Shown one piece after another: positions 43,682 to 51,806 of a DNA stretch of 64,000 nt. Under the pieces are notes generated by a model, which was not told where the DNA came from, did no database searches, and worked only from the letters and a program-made list of their open reading frames with translations. The first letter of the stretch is position 1, and each line of letters begins with the position of its first letter. The DNA comes from Amycolatopsis nalaikhensis (lineage in GTDB: Bacteria; Actinomycetota; Actinomycetes; Mycobacteriales; Pseudonocardiaceae): contig NZ_CP127173.1 of NCBI RefSeq assembly GCF_030264295.1, positions 5,649,501 to 5,713,500 of the forward strand, read 5' to 3'. Both the position numbers and the translations under genes were made by a program.

Positions 43682-44845
43682 ATGGAGCCGATGATCAACG
43701 TCATGCAGCCGGCGCTGGGCGAGCAAGAGCTCGCGGCGGTCCGGGAGGTGTTCGAGAGCAACTGGATCGGCCGCGGCGCCCGCACGCAGCAGTTCGAGTC
43801 GGCTTTCGCGCGGCACATCGGCGTCGACGCCGACCACGTGACGACGACGAACTCGTGCACCGAGGCGACGTTCATCGCGATGGAGCTCCTCGAGATCGGC
43901 CCGGGGGACGAGGTCGTGCTGCCGACGCCGAGCTTCGTGGGCGCGGGCAACGCGATCGCGTCCCGCGGCGCCGTCCCGGTGTTCTGCGACGTCGACGAGG
44001 CGACGCTGAACCCCCGCGTGTCGGACATCGAGGCGGTGCTGACCGAGCGCACAAAGGCCGTGCTGATCCTGCACTACGGCGGGTATCCCGGTGAGGTGAA
44101 GCAGATCGCGCAGCTGTGCCGGGACCGCGGCATCCACCTGATCGAGGACGCCGCCGTCGCTATCGCCTCCACTGTGGACGGACAGAGCTGCGGCACCTTC
44201 GGCGACATCGGCGTGTGGAGCTTCGACCACGGCAAGATCGTGGTCACGGTGGACGGCGGCATGCTGTGCGTGCGCGACCCGGAACTGGCCGCTCGCGCCC
44301 CCAAGATCGCCTACCTCGGCATGGAGCAGCGCAGCGGGTACGACCAGGCGATGCGCGCCCAGACCCGCTGGTGGGACTTCGACGTGACGTCGTTTTCCCG
44401 CCGCTCCACGACGAACGACGTGCTCGCCGCGATCGGCAACGTCCAGCTGAGCCGCCTCGGCGACTTCATCGCCCGCCGCCGCGAAGTCGCGGAGGCCTAC
44501 GACGCGGGCTTGTCGGACGTCGCCGGCCTGCGCGTGCCCCCGCCCCTCCCGGCGGGCCACACGTCGTCGTACTACATGTACTGGCTCCAGTTCGAAGGCG
44601 GCATCCGCGACCAGGTCGCGCGCGACCTGTACGAGCTGGGTGTCTACACGACTTTCCGGTACCCGCTGCTGCACCAGGTTCCGGCGTACGGCTCGTCCGC
44701 GGTGCTCCCGAACGCGGAGGCGGCCGCGGCCAAGACGTTGCTGCTGCCGATGCACCAGTCGCTGTCCGATTCGGACGTCGACCGCGTGATCTCGGCCGTG
44801 CGCGAGTGCACGGGACGTCGCATCCGCGTCGCGCGCGCGGCCTGA
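43682..44845 (+). CDS. DegT/DnrJ/EryC1-family sugar aminotransferase
   Basis: A 387-residue PLP-dependent aminotransferase. The PLP lysine is Lys185 in WSFDHGKIVVTVDGG, the Asp contacting the pyridine nitrogen is in LIEDAA, and TNSCTEATF lines the phosphate site. It is closest in plan to ArnB-like enzymes that aminate UDP-4-ketopentoses. With the dehydrogenase, decarboxylase and C-methyltransferase it would finish a 4-amino-4-deoxy-3-C-methylpentose. GGAGGAG precedes the ATG at 43682. About 5 kb from the other sugar genes and on the other strand. Confidence 0.9.
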   Translation: MEPMINVMQPALGEQELAAVREVFESNWIGRGARTQQFESAFARHIGVDADHVTTTNSCTEATFIAMELLEIGPGDEVVLPTPSFVGAGNAIASRGAVPVFCDVDEATLNPRVSDIEAVLTERTKAVLILHYGGYPGEVKQIAQLCRDRGIHLIEDAAVAIASTVDGQSCGTFGDIGVWSFDHGKIVVTVDGGMLCVRDPELAARAPKIAYLGMEQRSGYDQAMRAQTRWWDFDVTSFSRRSTTNDVLAAIGNVQLSRLGDFIARRREVAEAYDAGLSDVAGLRVPPPLPAGHTSSYYMYWLQFEGGIRDQVARDLYELGVYTTFRYPLLHQVPAYGSSAVLPNAEAAAAKTLLLPMHQSLSDSDVDRVISAVRECTGRRIRVARAA

Positions 44846-44932
44846 AACCCCGCAGCCGGGAAGACGGCGCCGCGGCGCCGCTCTGGCACCGTTGTCGGTA
44901 AGCGTCCCGGCGTCGGAGTGAGGATGATGGTC

Positions 44933-45949
44933 ATGAAGGCTGCGGTGATCCCCGGGGTCAACCAGGAGTGGGAACTGCGGGAGGTGCCGACCCCCGAGCC
45001 CGGCCCGGCCGACGTGCTGATCCGGGTCCGCGCGTCCGGCATCTGCTCGAACGACGTCCTGGTGACGAAGGGGATGCTGCCGTTCCCGGCGTTCGACCCG
45101 GCGATCCCCGGGCACGAGCCGGTCGGCGAGGTCGTGGCGGTCGGCGACGCGGTCACCAGCCGCCAGGTCGGCGACGTGGTGGGCACGACGTGGATCCGCG
45201 GTACCTGCGGCAGCTGCGACTACTGCCGACTCGGCCTCCCGCTGTCGGCCCGTGCGACGTTCGCTTGCGCGGCCCCGGTTTCCACGGGATTCACTGTCCA
45301 AGGTGGACAGGCGGAGTACATCGTGGTCGCGGCCGACCAGACGGTGCTGATCCCCGACCACCTGGCCCCGGAGCTGGCGGTCCCGGTGCTGTGCGCGGGG
45401 TACACGAGCTGGAGCGCGCTGCGGACGGCGGACCCGAAGCCGGGAGAGCGCGTCGCGGTGGTCGGCATCGGCGGCCTGGGGCACCTCGCGGTGCAGTACG
45501 CCCGCGCGTGCGGCTTCGACACGATCGCGGTGACGAGCTCGCCGGAGAAGCACGACTTGGCGCGCGAGCTGGGCGCGAGCACGGTGGTCTCGAACGGCGA
45601 AGAGCTGCGCGCAGCGGGCGGCGCGGACGTGGTGCTCGTGACGGGCACGTCGTACCGCGCGGCGGCGGACGCGATGACGGGGTTGAACGTCAACGGCCGT
45701 CTGGTGCTGGCCGGCATCGACGTCACGGAGCCGTTCACGCTGCCGCCGATGCTGCCGTTCTTCGGGCTGGGCCAGCGGATCCTCGGCGCGACCCACAACG
45801 GCACGGAGTACCTGCGCGAGGCGCTGGACCTGGTGGCGGCGGGCAAGGTGAAGCCGCTGGTGGAGACGTTCGCGGCGGAGGACGTCGCGGAGGCGGTCCG
45901 GAAGGTCGGCAAGGGCGAGGTGCGGTTCCGCGCCGTCGTCACGTACTGA
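44933..45949 (+). CDS. zinc-dependent alcohol dehydrogenase (MDR family)
   Basis: A 338-residue medium-chain dehydrogenase. Catalytic zinc ligands are the Cys in SGICSND and the His-Glu of PGHEPVGE; the structural zinc site is CGSCDYC followed by a fourth Cys; the NAD(P) loop is VVGIGGLGHLAVQYA. It should oxidise an alcohol or reduce an aldehyde/ketone. Three in-frame ATGs (44924, 44927, 44933) follow GGAGTGAGG; the last gives the usual MKAAVI start. Could act on the sugar, the mandelate or be unrelated. Precedes a glycosyltransferase by 19 bases. Confidence 0.85.
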   Translation: MKAAVIPGVNQEWELREVPTPEPGPADVLIRVRASGICSNDVLVTKGMLPFPAFDPAIPGHEPVGEVVAVGDAVTSRQVGDVVGTTWIRGTCGSCDYCRLGLPLSARATFACAAPVSTGFTVQGGQAEYIVVAADQTVLIPDHLAPELAVPVLCAGYTSWSALRTADPKPGERVAVVGIGGLGHLAVQYARACGFDTIAVTSSPEKHDLARELGASTVVSNGEELRAAGGADVVLVTGTSYRAAADAMTGLNVNGRLVLAGIDVTEPFTLPPMLPFFGLGQRILGATHNGTEYLREALDLVAAGKVKPLVETFAAEDVAEAVRKVGKGEVRFRAVVTY

Positions 45950-45968
45950 ACCGCGCCCGGGGGCTGTT

Positions 45969-47117
45969 GTGCGGATCTTGTTCACGACGGTGGCCCTGCC
46001 GGGCCACTTCTTCCCGCTGGTCCCGCTGGCGTGGGCCTGCCGGGCGGCGGGGCACGAGGTGCTGGTGCTGAGCGCCGAGCACTTCGTCCCGACGGTGCTG
46101 GGGTCTGGGTTGCCGGGAACGTCATCGGGCCCGGCGGAGAAGTTCGCCGACCTGGTGGCCGACGACCGCCCGAGTGAGGGCTTGGCGGAGCAGCGCACGG
46201 CCCACGGCCGGGTGTTCGGCCGCATGGCGGCCCGGGCGTTGCCGGGGACATCGGTGGCGATGCGCGCGTGGCGCCCGGACGTGGTGGTCAGCGAGCGAGC
46301 GGAGTTCGCGGGCCCGATAGCGGCGTGGGGGCTCGGAATCCCGCAGGTGGAGCTGCACTGGGGGGTGGCGGCGCTCCCGGAGTACCGCTGGGGAGCGGCA
46401 ACGGAGTTGTCGGTCCAGCTGGCGGCCCGCGGCCTGGAGATCCTCCCACGCCCGTCGGCGGTGCTGAACCCGTGGCCCCCATCGTTGCGGCTCCCGCACG
46501 CGGCGGGCCACACGGGCATCCGGCCGCTGGCGTACAACGGCGAGGCGAGGGTGCCGGACTGGGTGCTGCGCCAGCGGCGTAGGCCCCGGGTGTGCCTGAC
46601 GTTGGGGACGGTGGTGCCGCGAACGGGCCGCAGCCAGGTGGCGGAGAGCGTGGCGGACATCGTCGGAGCGCTGGCGGAGCTGGACGTGGAGCTGGTGGTG
46701 GCGGTGGACGACCGCATCGCGGCTGGCTGGCCGCGACTGCCGGAATCGGTCCGCCACGTGGGGCGGATGCCGCTGTCCCCGGTGTTCGCAACGTGCGACG
46801 CGGTGATCCACCACGGCGGGCAGGGAACGGCACTGACGGCGATCGAGGCGGCGTTGCCGCAGCTGGTGCTCCCGGTGTTCGACGACCAGTTCGACAACGG
46901 CGAGTCGGTGGCTCGAGCGGGAGCGGGGGTCCGGATGTTGCCGGACGAGATCGCCCCGGCGGCGATCGCGCGGCAGTGCGCGGAGATCTTGGGCCGGCCG
47001 GGGTACCGCCGGGCGGCGGAGGTTTTGGCGGCCGAGCTGTCGGCCCAGCCGACCCCCGCTGAGGTGGCGGAGGGGCTGGCCGAGTTGGCGGCGGAGGGCG
47101 CCGCCGAGGCGGCGTGA
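45969..47117 (+). CDS. GT-B glycosyltransferase (macrolide GT-like)
   Basis: A 382-residue GT-B enzyme with RILFTTVALPGHFFPLVPLAWA at the acceptor end and the donor-binding VIHHGGQGTALTAIEAALPQLVLP. It is about 100 residues shorter than the other glycosyltransferase of the window. Third position choice shifts strongly to G (GTG, GCG, CTG, ACG) towards the 3' end. Starts at GTG 45969 with a GGGGG site, likely in one transcript with the dehydrogenase. A second glycosyltransferase implies a second sugar, a partner role, or a resistance function. Confidence 0.85.
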   Translation: MRILFTTVALPGHFFPLVPLAWACRAAGHEVLVLSAEHFVPTVLGSGLPGTSSGPAEKFADLVADDRPSEGLAEQRTAHGRVFGRMAARALPGTSVAMRAWRPDVVVSERAEFAGPIAAWGLGIPQVELHWGVAALPEYRWGAATELSVQLAARGLEILPRPSAVLNPWPPSLRLPHAAGHTGIRPLAYNGEARVPDWVLRQRRRPRVCLTLGTVVPRTGRSQVAESVADIVGALAELDVELVVAVDDRIAAGWPRLPESVRHVGRMPLSPVFATCDAVIHHGGQGTALTAIEAALPQLVLPVFDDQFDNGESVARAGAGVRMLPDEIAPAAIARQCAEILGRPGYRRAAEVLAAELSAQPTPAEVAEGLAELAAEGAAEAA

Positions 47118-47609
47118 GGGTCGCGGAGGCGCGTGGGGCCGGTTGCTGCGGGTCGCGCGGCGCGAGGGGCCGCCAAGGTGGCATGGGTCGCCCGCGGCGC
47201 ACGAGGGCTCGCCGAGTGGCGTGGGTGGCCTGCGGCGGCGTGCGAGGGCCCGCCGAGGTGGTATGGATGGCCGCGGCGGGGCGGGATGGTCCACCGAGGT
47301 GGTGGCCCGGCGCCTGTGCGCGAGGGCCGGTTAGGTGACCTGAGCGGCCTGCGGGGTGCGGCAGGAGTGCGGGCGCCGCGGAGGCTGTCTGCGGGTCGCG
47401 AGCGTTGCGAGAGGCCCACGAGAGCCGCGAGGGTGACATCAGAGTGCTGCGGTGGCGGCGTGACGGGCCCGCCGAGGCACCCCCGGAGCAGCGGAGGCGG
47501 CGTCCAGCGGGTCCAGGAGGCGTGCTCGGAAGCGTAGAAGCGCCATCCTGGAGCCCGAAGCCGCGCGAAGAAGCCGCTGGGCGGCGCGACTCAGTTGCTG
47601 AGGCGCAGG
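47118..47609. other. non-coding GC-rich spacer
   Basis: About 490 bases of degenerate GC-rich sequence (runs such as GGTCGCGGAGGCGCG, GCGAGGGCCCGCCGAGGTGG, repeated with variation). No ribosome site with a credible protein on either strand. It may be decayed coding sequence at the cluster edge. Confidence 0.6.
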
Positions 47610-47825
47610 TCAGCGCAGCCAGGCGGCGATGCGGTCGAAGGCCTCACGCTCGGCGCGGCTGAGCGGCGGGGAAAGCCGGAGGTCGGGGTGCCAGACCGGC
47701 GCGAGGAACTGCGGCGCCGCGAACGGGCCGGGTCCCGTGAGGCCGTTCAGCAGGTAGCCGCTGTGGCTGTAGCCCGCCGTCCGCTCGACGGCGTTCAGCA
47801 GCTTTCTCCCCATCGAATCTGACAC
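47610..47825 (-). CDS. small conserved-looking protein of unknown function
   Basis: A 71-residue hydrophilic protein (RKLLNAVERTAGYSHSGYLL, then FAAPQFLAPVWHPDLRLSPPL and an acidic/basic C-terminal helix ending in AAWLR). I do not recognise the family. The GTG at 47825 is chosen because GGAGGG lies 6 bases upstream; an ATG at 47813 is the alternative. Codon bias is normal for this genome. Stands alone next to non-coding sequence. Confidence 0.5.
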   Translation of the reverse strand: MSDSMGRKLLNAVERTAGYSHSGYLLNGLTGPGPFAAPQFLAPVWHPDLRLSPPLSRAEREAFDRIAAWLR

Positions 47826-47937
47826 CGGAAGCCCTCCGCTTGGTCCGGCCCGGGCGGGCCCTGTTCTTCCATGATGCTGTTTCCGGCCGGGGAATACCAC
47901 CTTGGGGTGGTCCGAGCAGGGTTTCCGGCCCCGGCGG

Positions 47938-48047
47938 CCGAAGACAGCAAGATGGAAGAAGCGCGTTCGTTGCACGTGAGGTATAAGCCAGACCGCCTGC
48001 TGGAAGACAGCAAGATGGGAGATGCGCACGCGCGACGAGTGAGGTAA
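47938..48047. repeat. direct repeat of about 45 bases, two copies
   Basis: Copies at about 47938-47982 and 48001-48047 share GAAGACAGCAAGATGG followed by GA(A/T)G.. and a GTGAGGTA end. They lie in an A-rich patch (47880-48060) whose composition stands out from the surrounding DNA. The 47826-48673 gap otherwise holds only a doubtful small frame. Confidence 0.75.
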
Positions 48048-48080
48048 GACGCGTGCACCATCCAAAGAGGATTCCTGGGA

Positions 48081-48359
48081 TCAGGCGGCCTCCGGTGTGG
48101 ACGGTCGCGAACCGCCGTCCGGCGTTCCTGCCGAGGGTGGCGTTGACTCCGATGTGGACGGTGGGCAGCCGGACGGCGCCGGGTCGGGTGCGGGCGGACC
48201 GGGGCGGGCGTGGGTTGCCAGGTGGCGGAGCTTCCTGAGGTGCCGCTGGACGAGCCCGGCTCGGCGGGCTTCGGCGAAGATCGCGCGGGCGGCGTTGTTC
48301 GTGCGCCGACGGCGGTGTCGGGATGCGGGTTCGGGCTCCGGCACGGTGCGGTCCTCCAC
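48081..48359 (-). CDS. doubtful small basic protein
   Basis: A 92-residue frame whose N-terminal part looks helical and protein-like (ARAIFAEARRAGLVQRHLRKLRHLA), followed by a Pro/Ser-rich tail. No clear ribosome site and no family recognised. It could equally be chance in GC-rich DNA. Confidence 0.25.
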   Translation of the reverse strand: MEDRTVPEPEPASRHRRRRTNNAARAIFAEARRAGLVQRHLRKLRHLATHARPGPPAPDPAPSGCPPSTSESTPPSAGTPDGGSRPSTPEAA

Positions 48360-48673
48360 GGGGTACGCCGAGCGGGTCGGCGTGTCGGGTTGACGGGATC
48401 ATTGCTGGGTGTGACGGCTCGGTTGCGGGGGAGCACAATCGACGGATTTGGCCGTCCAGGTAACAAGGTTGTCTCAAGAAGGGTTCGGCGAGGACCGGTT
48501 GCGCCACTCGGCCGCTTGCGCGGTGCGACTTCCGGACTCCGGTGACGCAGGGGAGTCGCGCGATGGCACCGTCCACTTTGGGGGCACGGCGGCTTGGCGG
48601 GAGGGCGTCGGATGTGGGGCCCGTCACGTGGCCAGGGTGAGCCGTGCGCAGCTGCGCACGGCGTCTTCCCTGG

Positions 48674-48750
48674 TGGCGCCCCCGGCAGGACTCGAACCTG
48701 CGACCTAGAGATTAGAAGGCTCTTGCTCTATCCAGCTGAGCTACGAGGGC
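48674..48750 (-). tRNA. tRNA-Arg (anticodon TCT)
   Basis: On the minus strand the 77-base gene folds as a full cloverleaf: acceptor GCCCTCG/CGGGGGC, D-arm GCTC...GAGC, anticodon loop CTTCTAA giving TCT, T-arm GCAGG TTCGAGT CCTGC, discriminator G and encoded CCA. One mismatch closes the anticodon stem (C31/T39). It decodes AGA. tRNA-Arg genes are common integration sites. Confidence 0.95.
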
Positions 48751-49193
48751 CCGCGCCGACGGCCTGCTGCCGGTCGTGCCGGTCGCCCGGCACGGGCAGC
48801 TTAGTCGTCGCCAACCTCTCGATCGTTCGACACCGGCGAATCGTTTCAGGTCTCGTTAGACGGAATTCGACGACGAGGTGCTGCCGACGCCCGGACCGGT
48901 GACGGGCCGCATCGCCCGGCACCGGTAACCCCGGCGGGGGAGGGTGGTGTGGACCTCTTCCGCTGTCCACCTGGAGGTGATCGCGGGCCTGATCTCGCTT
49001 GGCCCGATGGCTCCGCGGTGGACGGACGAGGTCGTCGTTGGGGATGCCTCGCCGCGGAGTGCGCTTACCGATGAGGCGGCCCGGGAGTGGCCTGGCCGCC
49101 CGCTGGGCAGGGTTTGGACCTGCGCAGCAGCGGATCGACGGGGTAGGAACCGTCGCGAACCCGCTCACGGGCGGCCGCGGTGGGTTGGCGAGT

Positions 49194-49250
49194 CGGGACC
49201 CAGCGCCGGGGACTCGGACCTGCGACCTAGAGACTAGGAGGCTCTAGCTC
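49194..49250 (-). pseudogene. degenerate tRNA-Arg fragment
   Basis: Bases 49210-49245 match 48688-48723 of the intact tRNA-Arg at 33 of 36 positions, covering the T-arm, variable loop and anticodon arm. The anticodon would read CCT. The D-arm and acceptor stem cannot be formed, so it is not functional. It is either a decayed tandem copy or a remnant of an integration event. Confidence 0.75.
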
Positions 49251-49259
49251 CAGACCTGG

Positions 49260-50060
49260 CCCACGGAAGCCTCGGCCGTGGCTCGGACCGCGAGAACCGG
49301 GTGCCCGGCCGGGACTCGCCCCTCGAGAGACCCGGCCGGACCGGCCCGCGACGCCCGGCCTCGGGCTCGGCCGCGCCGAACCCGCCCGGCCTCGGAGTCG
49401 GCTGCGCCGAACCCGAGGCCCGGAGCCTTGGAGCCCGGTGTGAGGTGCGGTGGCCCAGGGACGGACGGGGTTGGCGCTGACGCTCCACCCGTGCCCCTGA
49501 GGGCGCGGCGCCTTACCGGAGCCCGGCCCTCGCCTGGCCCGGAGACCAAGGACCGTCCTCCGGGACTGGCGCCCCACCGGCGTTTTCGAGGCAGGTGCTC
49601 ACAGGGGCACGGCGCTCGCCTGGCCCGGCGACCCCCAGGGCTCCTGGTGCTGGGGGCTAGGCGTCGGACGCTCGGCGTCTGGTGAGAACCGGTGCCGCCT
49701 GGCCGGGCTGGCCCGCGGCGCCCGGCCTCGGGCTCGGCTGCGCCGAACCCGAGGCCCGGAGCCTTGGAGCCCCGGCCTGCGGCGTGGTGGCCCCAGAGTC
49801 GGATGGGTGGCGTGGCATCCCAGAGCCGGAGACTAGGGGCCGGCCTCAGGGGCTGGCGTCCCGCCGGCGCTCTCGAGGGCAGGGTGGCCCCCAGAGCCCG
49901 GCGCTCGACTGGCCCGGAGACCACCAGGCGCCTGGGCCCCAGGCCCAGACCTGCGGTCCGGTGCCCGGTGGTGGCCCGTGGGCGCGCCCCGCCGCTGAGG
50001 CGCGCCCACGGGTGGGGCCGCTTTCGGGGTAGCGGCCCCTCTGGGCCCGGCCGCCGCCGC
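49260..50060. repeat. non-coding, internally duplicated GC-rich region
   Basis: Two diverged direct copies of a roughly 300-base unit (about 49355-49660 and 49710-49950). A 37-base string beginning GGCTGCGCCGAACCCGAGG is identical at 49400-49436 and 49736-49772, and each is followed by related CTGGCCCGGAGACCA segments. Open frames exist on all strands but none has a ribosome site or protein-like composition. The stretch 48751-49193 likewise shows nothing recognisable. Confidence 0.7.
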
Positions 50061-50112
50061 GAGCCGGCTCTTCCCCATGGGAGCTGGCGGCTGACCTGGC
50101 CCGGCTCTTCCC

Positions 50113-50496
50113 TCACTCCCAGATCTGGATCCCGCGAACCAGGAACGGAGCGTCCGGTACGTACGTGCCGCCACCCGGATAGGTGACGAAATCTCCCTCG
50201 GTCGAGCATTCCTCACTCTGATAAACCGTCACATCGCGCGTCATGCGGTTCACGAACGAGGACCCGTCGAATCCCTCGGGCAGGGGAATGCATTCCCCCG
50301 GATTCGCCGTCCGCAAGTCGAACCGCTGGGCCTCGCCGCCGTACTCGTCCGATGGCCACAGGCAGAATTCACCCTTCTGGCACGGCGGATCCGCCTGAAC
50401 CGGGGCCGCCTGGGCCGCTCCGGCGCTGGTCAGGAGCCCGATCACCGCCAGGACTAGCAGGTGCGGCAGGCGGGCGCGGAGACGGCGTTCGGACAT
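50113..50496 (-). CDS. secreted peptidase inhibitor family I36-like protein
   Basis: A 127-residue exported protein with a signal peptide (LLVLAVIGLLTSAGAAQA) and a mature beta-crystallin-like domain. The CQKGEFCLWPSDEYGGEA opening, a SSFVNRM strand and four cysteines are typical of Streptomyces SMI/I36 inhibitors of metalloproteases. It would act outside the cell. ATG at 50496 after AGAGGGG. Monocistronic. Confidence 0.8.
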   Translation of the reverse strand: MSERRLRARLPHLLVLAVIGLLTSAGAAQAAPVQADPPCQKGEFCLWPSDEYGGEAQRFDLRTANPGECIPLPEGFDGSSFVNRMTRDVTVYQSEECSTEGDFVTYPGGGTYVPDAPFLVRGIQIWE

Positions 50497-50675
50497 GGTG
50501 GATTTCCCCTCTGGAAGTCGCGGCTCTCGGAGGGCCGCGGTGAACTGGTGATTCCAGATTGGCGGGCGGTGGGGGATTTGTCAGCCCGCTGTTTCGAATC
50601 TGTGGACAGGTTGGCGCGGCGGGAATGGTTGTCCACAACTGCGGGAATGGGCCTTGCGGGTGGGGAGGAATGGTG

Positions 50676-51731
50676 TTAGACGGGGCCTGTGCTGCCCCGC
50701 ACCACCAGCGAGACCGGCACCTCGGACGGCGGCGGGACTTGCCCGCCCGCCAGCAGTTCCAGCACCAGCTCGCCCGCGATCCGGCCCTTCGCCGCGAGGT
50801 CCTGGCGGACGGTCGTCAGCGGCGGTGACGACCACCCCGCGGGCGGGCTGTCGTCGAAGCCGACCACTGAAAGCTCCTCCGGCACGCCGATCCCGAGCTG
50901 CGCCGCCACCGCGAGCACCGCCAGCGCGAGCTGGTCGGACATGCACAGCACCGCCGTCGGCCGCGGGGTCCGCGCGAGCAGCGCGGACGCCCCCGCCATC
51001 GCGCTCTCCGCGCTCAGCCCGGCCGCCTCCTCGACCACCACCGGCGCCGAACCCAGCGCGGCCAGGTACCCGGCGAGCCGCTCCCGCGTGTCGTGGAACG
51101 CGGCTCGCGCGGCCGACGCGACAGTCAACGCGCCCCCGCCAGGCGTGATCCGGCTGCACGCCGCGAAGATCCCGAACCGCCGGTGTCCCAGCTCCAGCAG
51201 GTGCCGTGCGGCCAGCGCCGCCCCCGCGCGGTCCTGGCAGCCGACGCGCGCCGCGTCCGGGAGGAGCGGCTGGTCGACCACTACCAGCGGCCACCCCCGC
51301 GCGCGCACCGCCTCCAGCGCCGGTGCCTCATCGGCCAGGGAATACGCGACCGCGACGTCCGCCTGTGCCGTCAGCACGCGCGACGCCGGTGGACCGCCCT
51401 CCGAGCCGCCCGGCAACAGCAGCAACGCGTGCCCGTGCGGGTCCACCACCCGCGTCAACGCGTCCAGCGTGACCGACAGCGCCGGGTCGGAGAACGCCGC
51501 CGACAGCGACGTGTCCAGCAGCACCGCGATCGCCCCGGTCCGGCTCGTCGCGAGGCTCCGCGCGGTCGGGTCCGGGCCCGGGTAACCCAGTTCCGTAGCT
51601 GCACGCAGCACGCGTTCCCGCAGCTCGCCGGACAGTTGGTCGGGCCGGTTGTACGCGTTCGACACCGTCGCCCGCGAGACGCCGACGGCTTCGGCGACAT
51701 CGTCGAGCGTGGGACGGCGGCGCCGGGTCAT
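50676..51731 (-). CDS. LacI-family transcriptional regulator
   Basis: A 351-residue LacI-type repressor. Helix-turn-helix PTLDDVAEAVGVSRATVSNAYNRP with the hinge helix DPTARSLATSR, then a periplasmic-binding-protein-like sensor domain (ELSVVGFDDSPPAGW near 280). Divergent from the MFS gene; a LacI-type operator lies in the 75-base spacer, so it probably represses the exporter and itself. Ligand unknown, usually a sugar. Confidence 0.9.
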   Translation of the reverse strand: MTRRRRPTLDDVAEAVGVSRATVSNAYNRPDQLSGELRERVLRAATELGYPGPDPTARSLATSRTGAIAVLLDTSLSAAFSDPALSVTLDALTRVVDPHGHALLLLPGGSEGGPPASRVLTAQADVAVAYSLADEAPALEAVRARGWPLVVVDQPLLPDAARVGCQDRAGAALAARHLLELGHRRFGIFAACSRITPGGGALTVASAARAAFHDTRERLAGYLAALGSAPVVVEEAAGLSAESAMAGASALLARTPRPTAVLCMSDQLALAVLAVAAQLGIGVPEELSVVGFDDSPPAGWSSPPLTTVRQDLAAKGRIAGELVLELLAGGQVPPPSEVPVSLVVRGSTGPV

Positions 51732-51763
51732 CCGCGCAGTCTAGCCGTAATCCCGTGGACTTT

Positions 51764-51777
51764 CTGAAGCGCTTAAG
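51764..51777. promoter_or_regulatory. LacI-type operator
   Basis: CTGAAGCGCTTAAG, a near-perfect palindrome centred on the CG typical of LacI/GalR operators, 30 bases upstream of the MFS start and 33 bases from the regulator start. Confidence 0.7.
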
Positions 51778-51806
51778 TCAAGCTGGGGCAACGGAAGGGG
51801 GACGGG

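Noticed and set aside
9390..47117. Glycopeptide antibiotic cluster, because of HmaS, MbtH, halogenase and P450
   Set aside because: No multimodular NRPS, no Hmo/HpgT, no DpgA-D and only one P450; the PKS and pentose genes do not fit.
47133..47537. Small frames in the spacer after the second glycosyltransferase
   Set aside because: Gly/Arg/Ala-rich, no ribosome sites, several overlapping frames equally open in GC-rich DNA.
49205..49250. A second functional tRNA-Arg (CCT)
   Set aside because: Only the anticodon arm, variable loop and T-arm are recognisable; no acceptor stem or D-arm can be formed.
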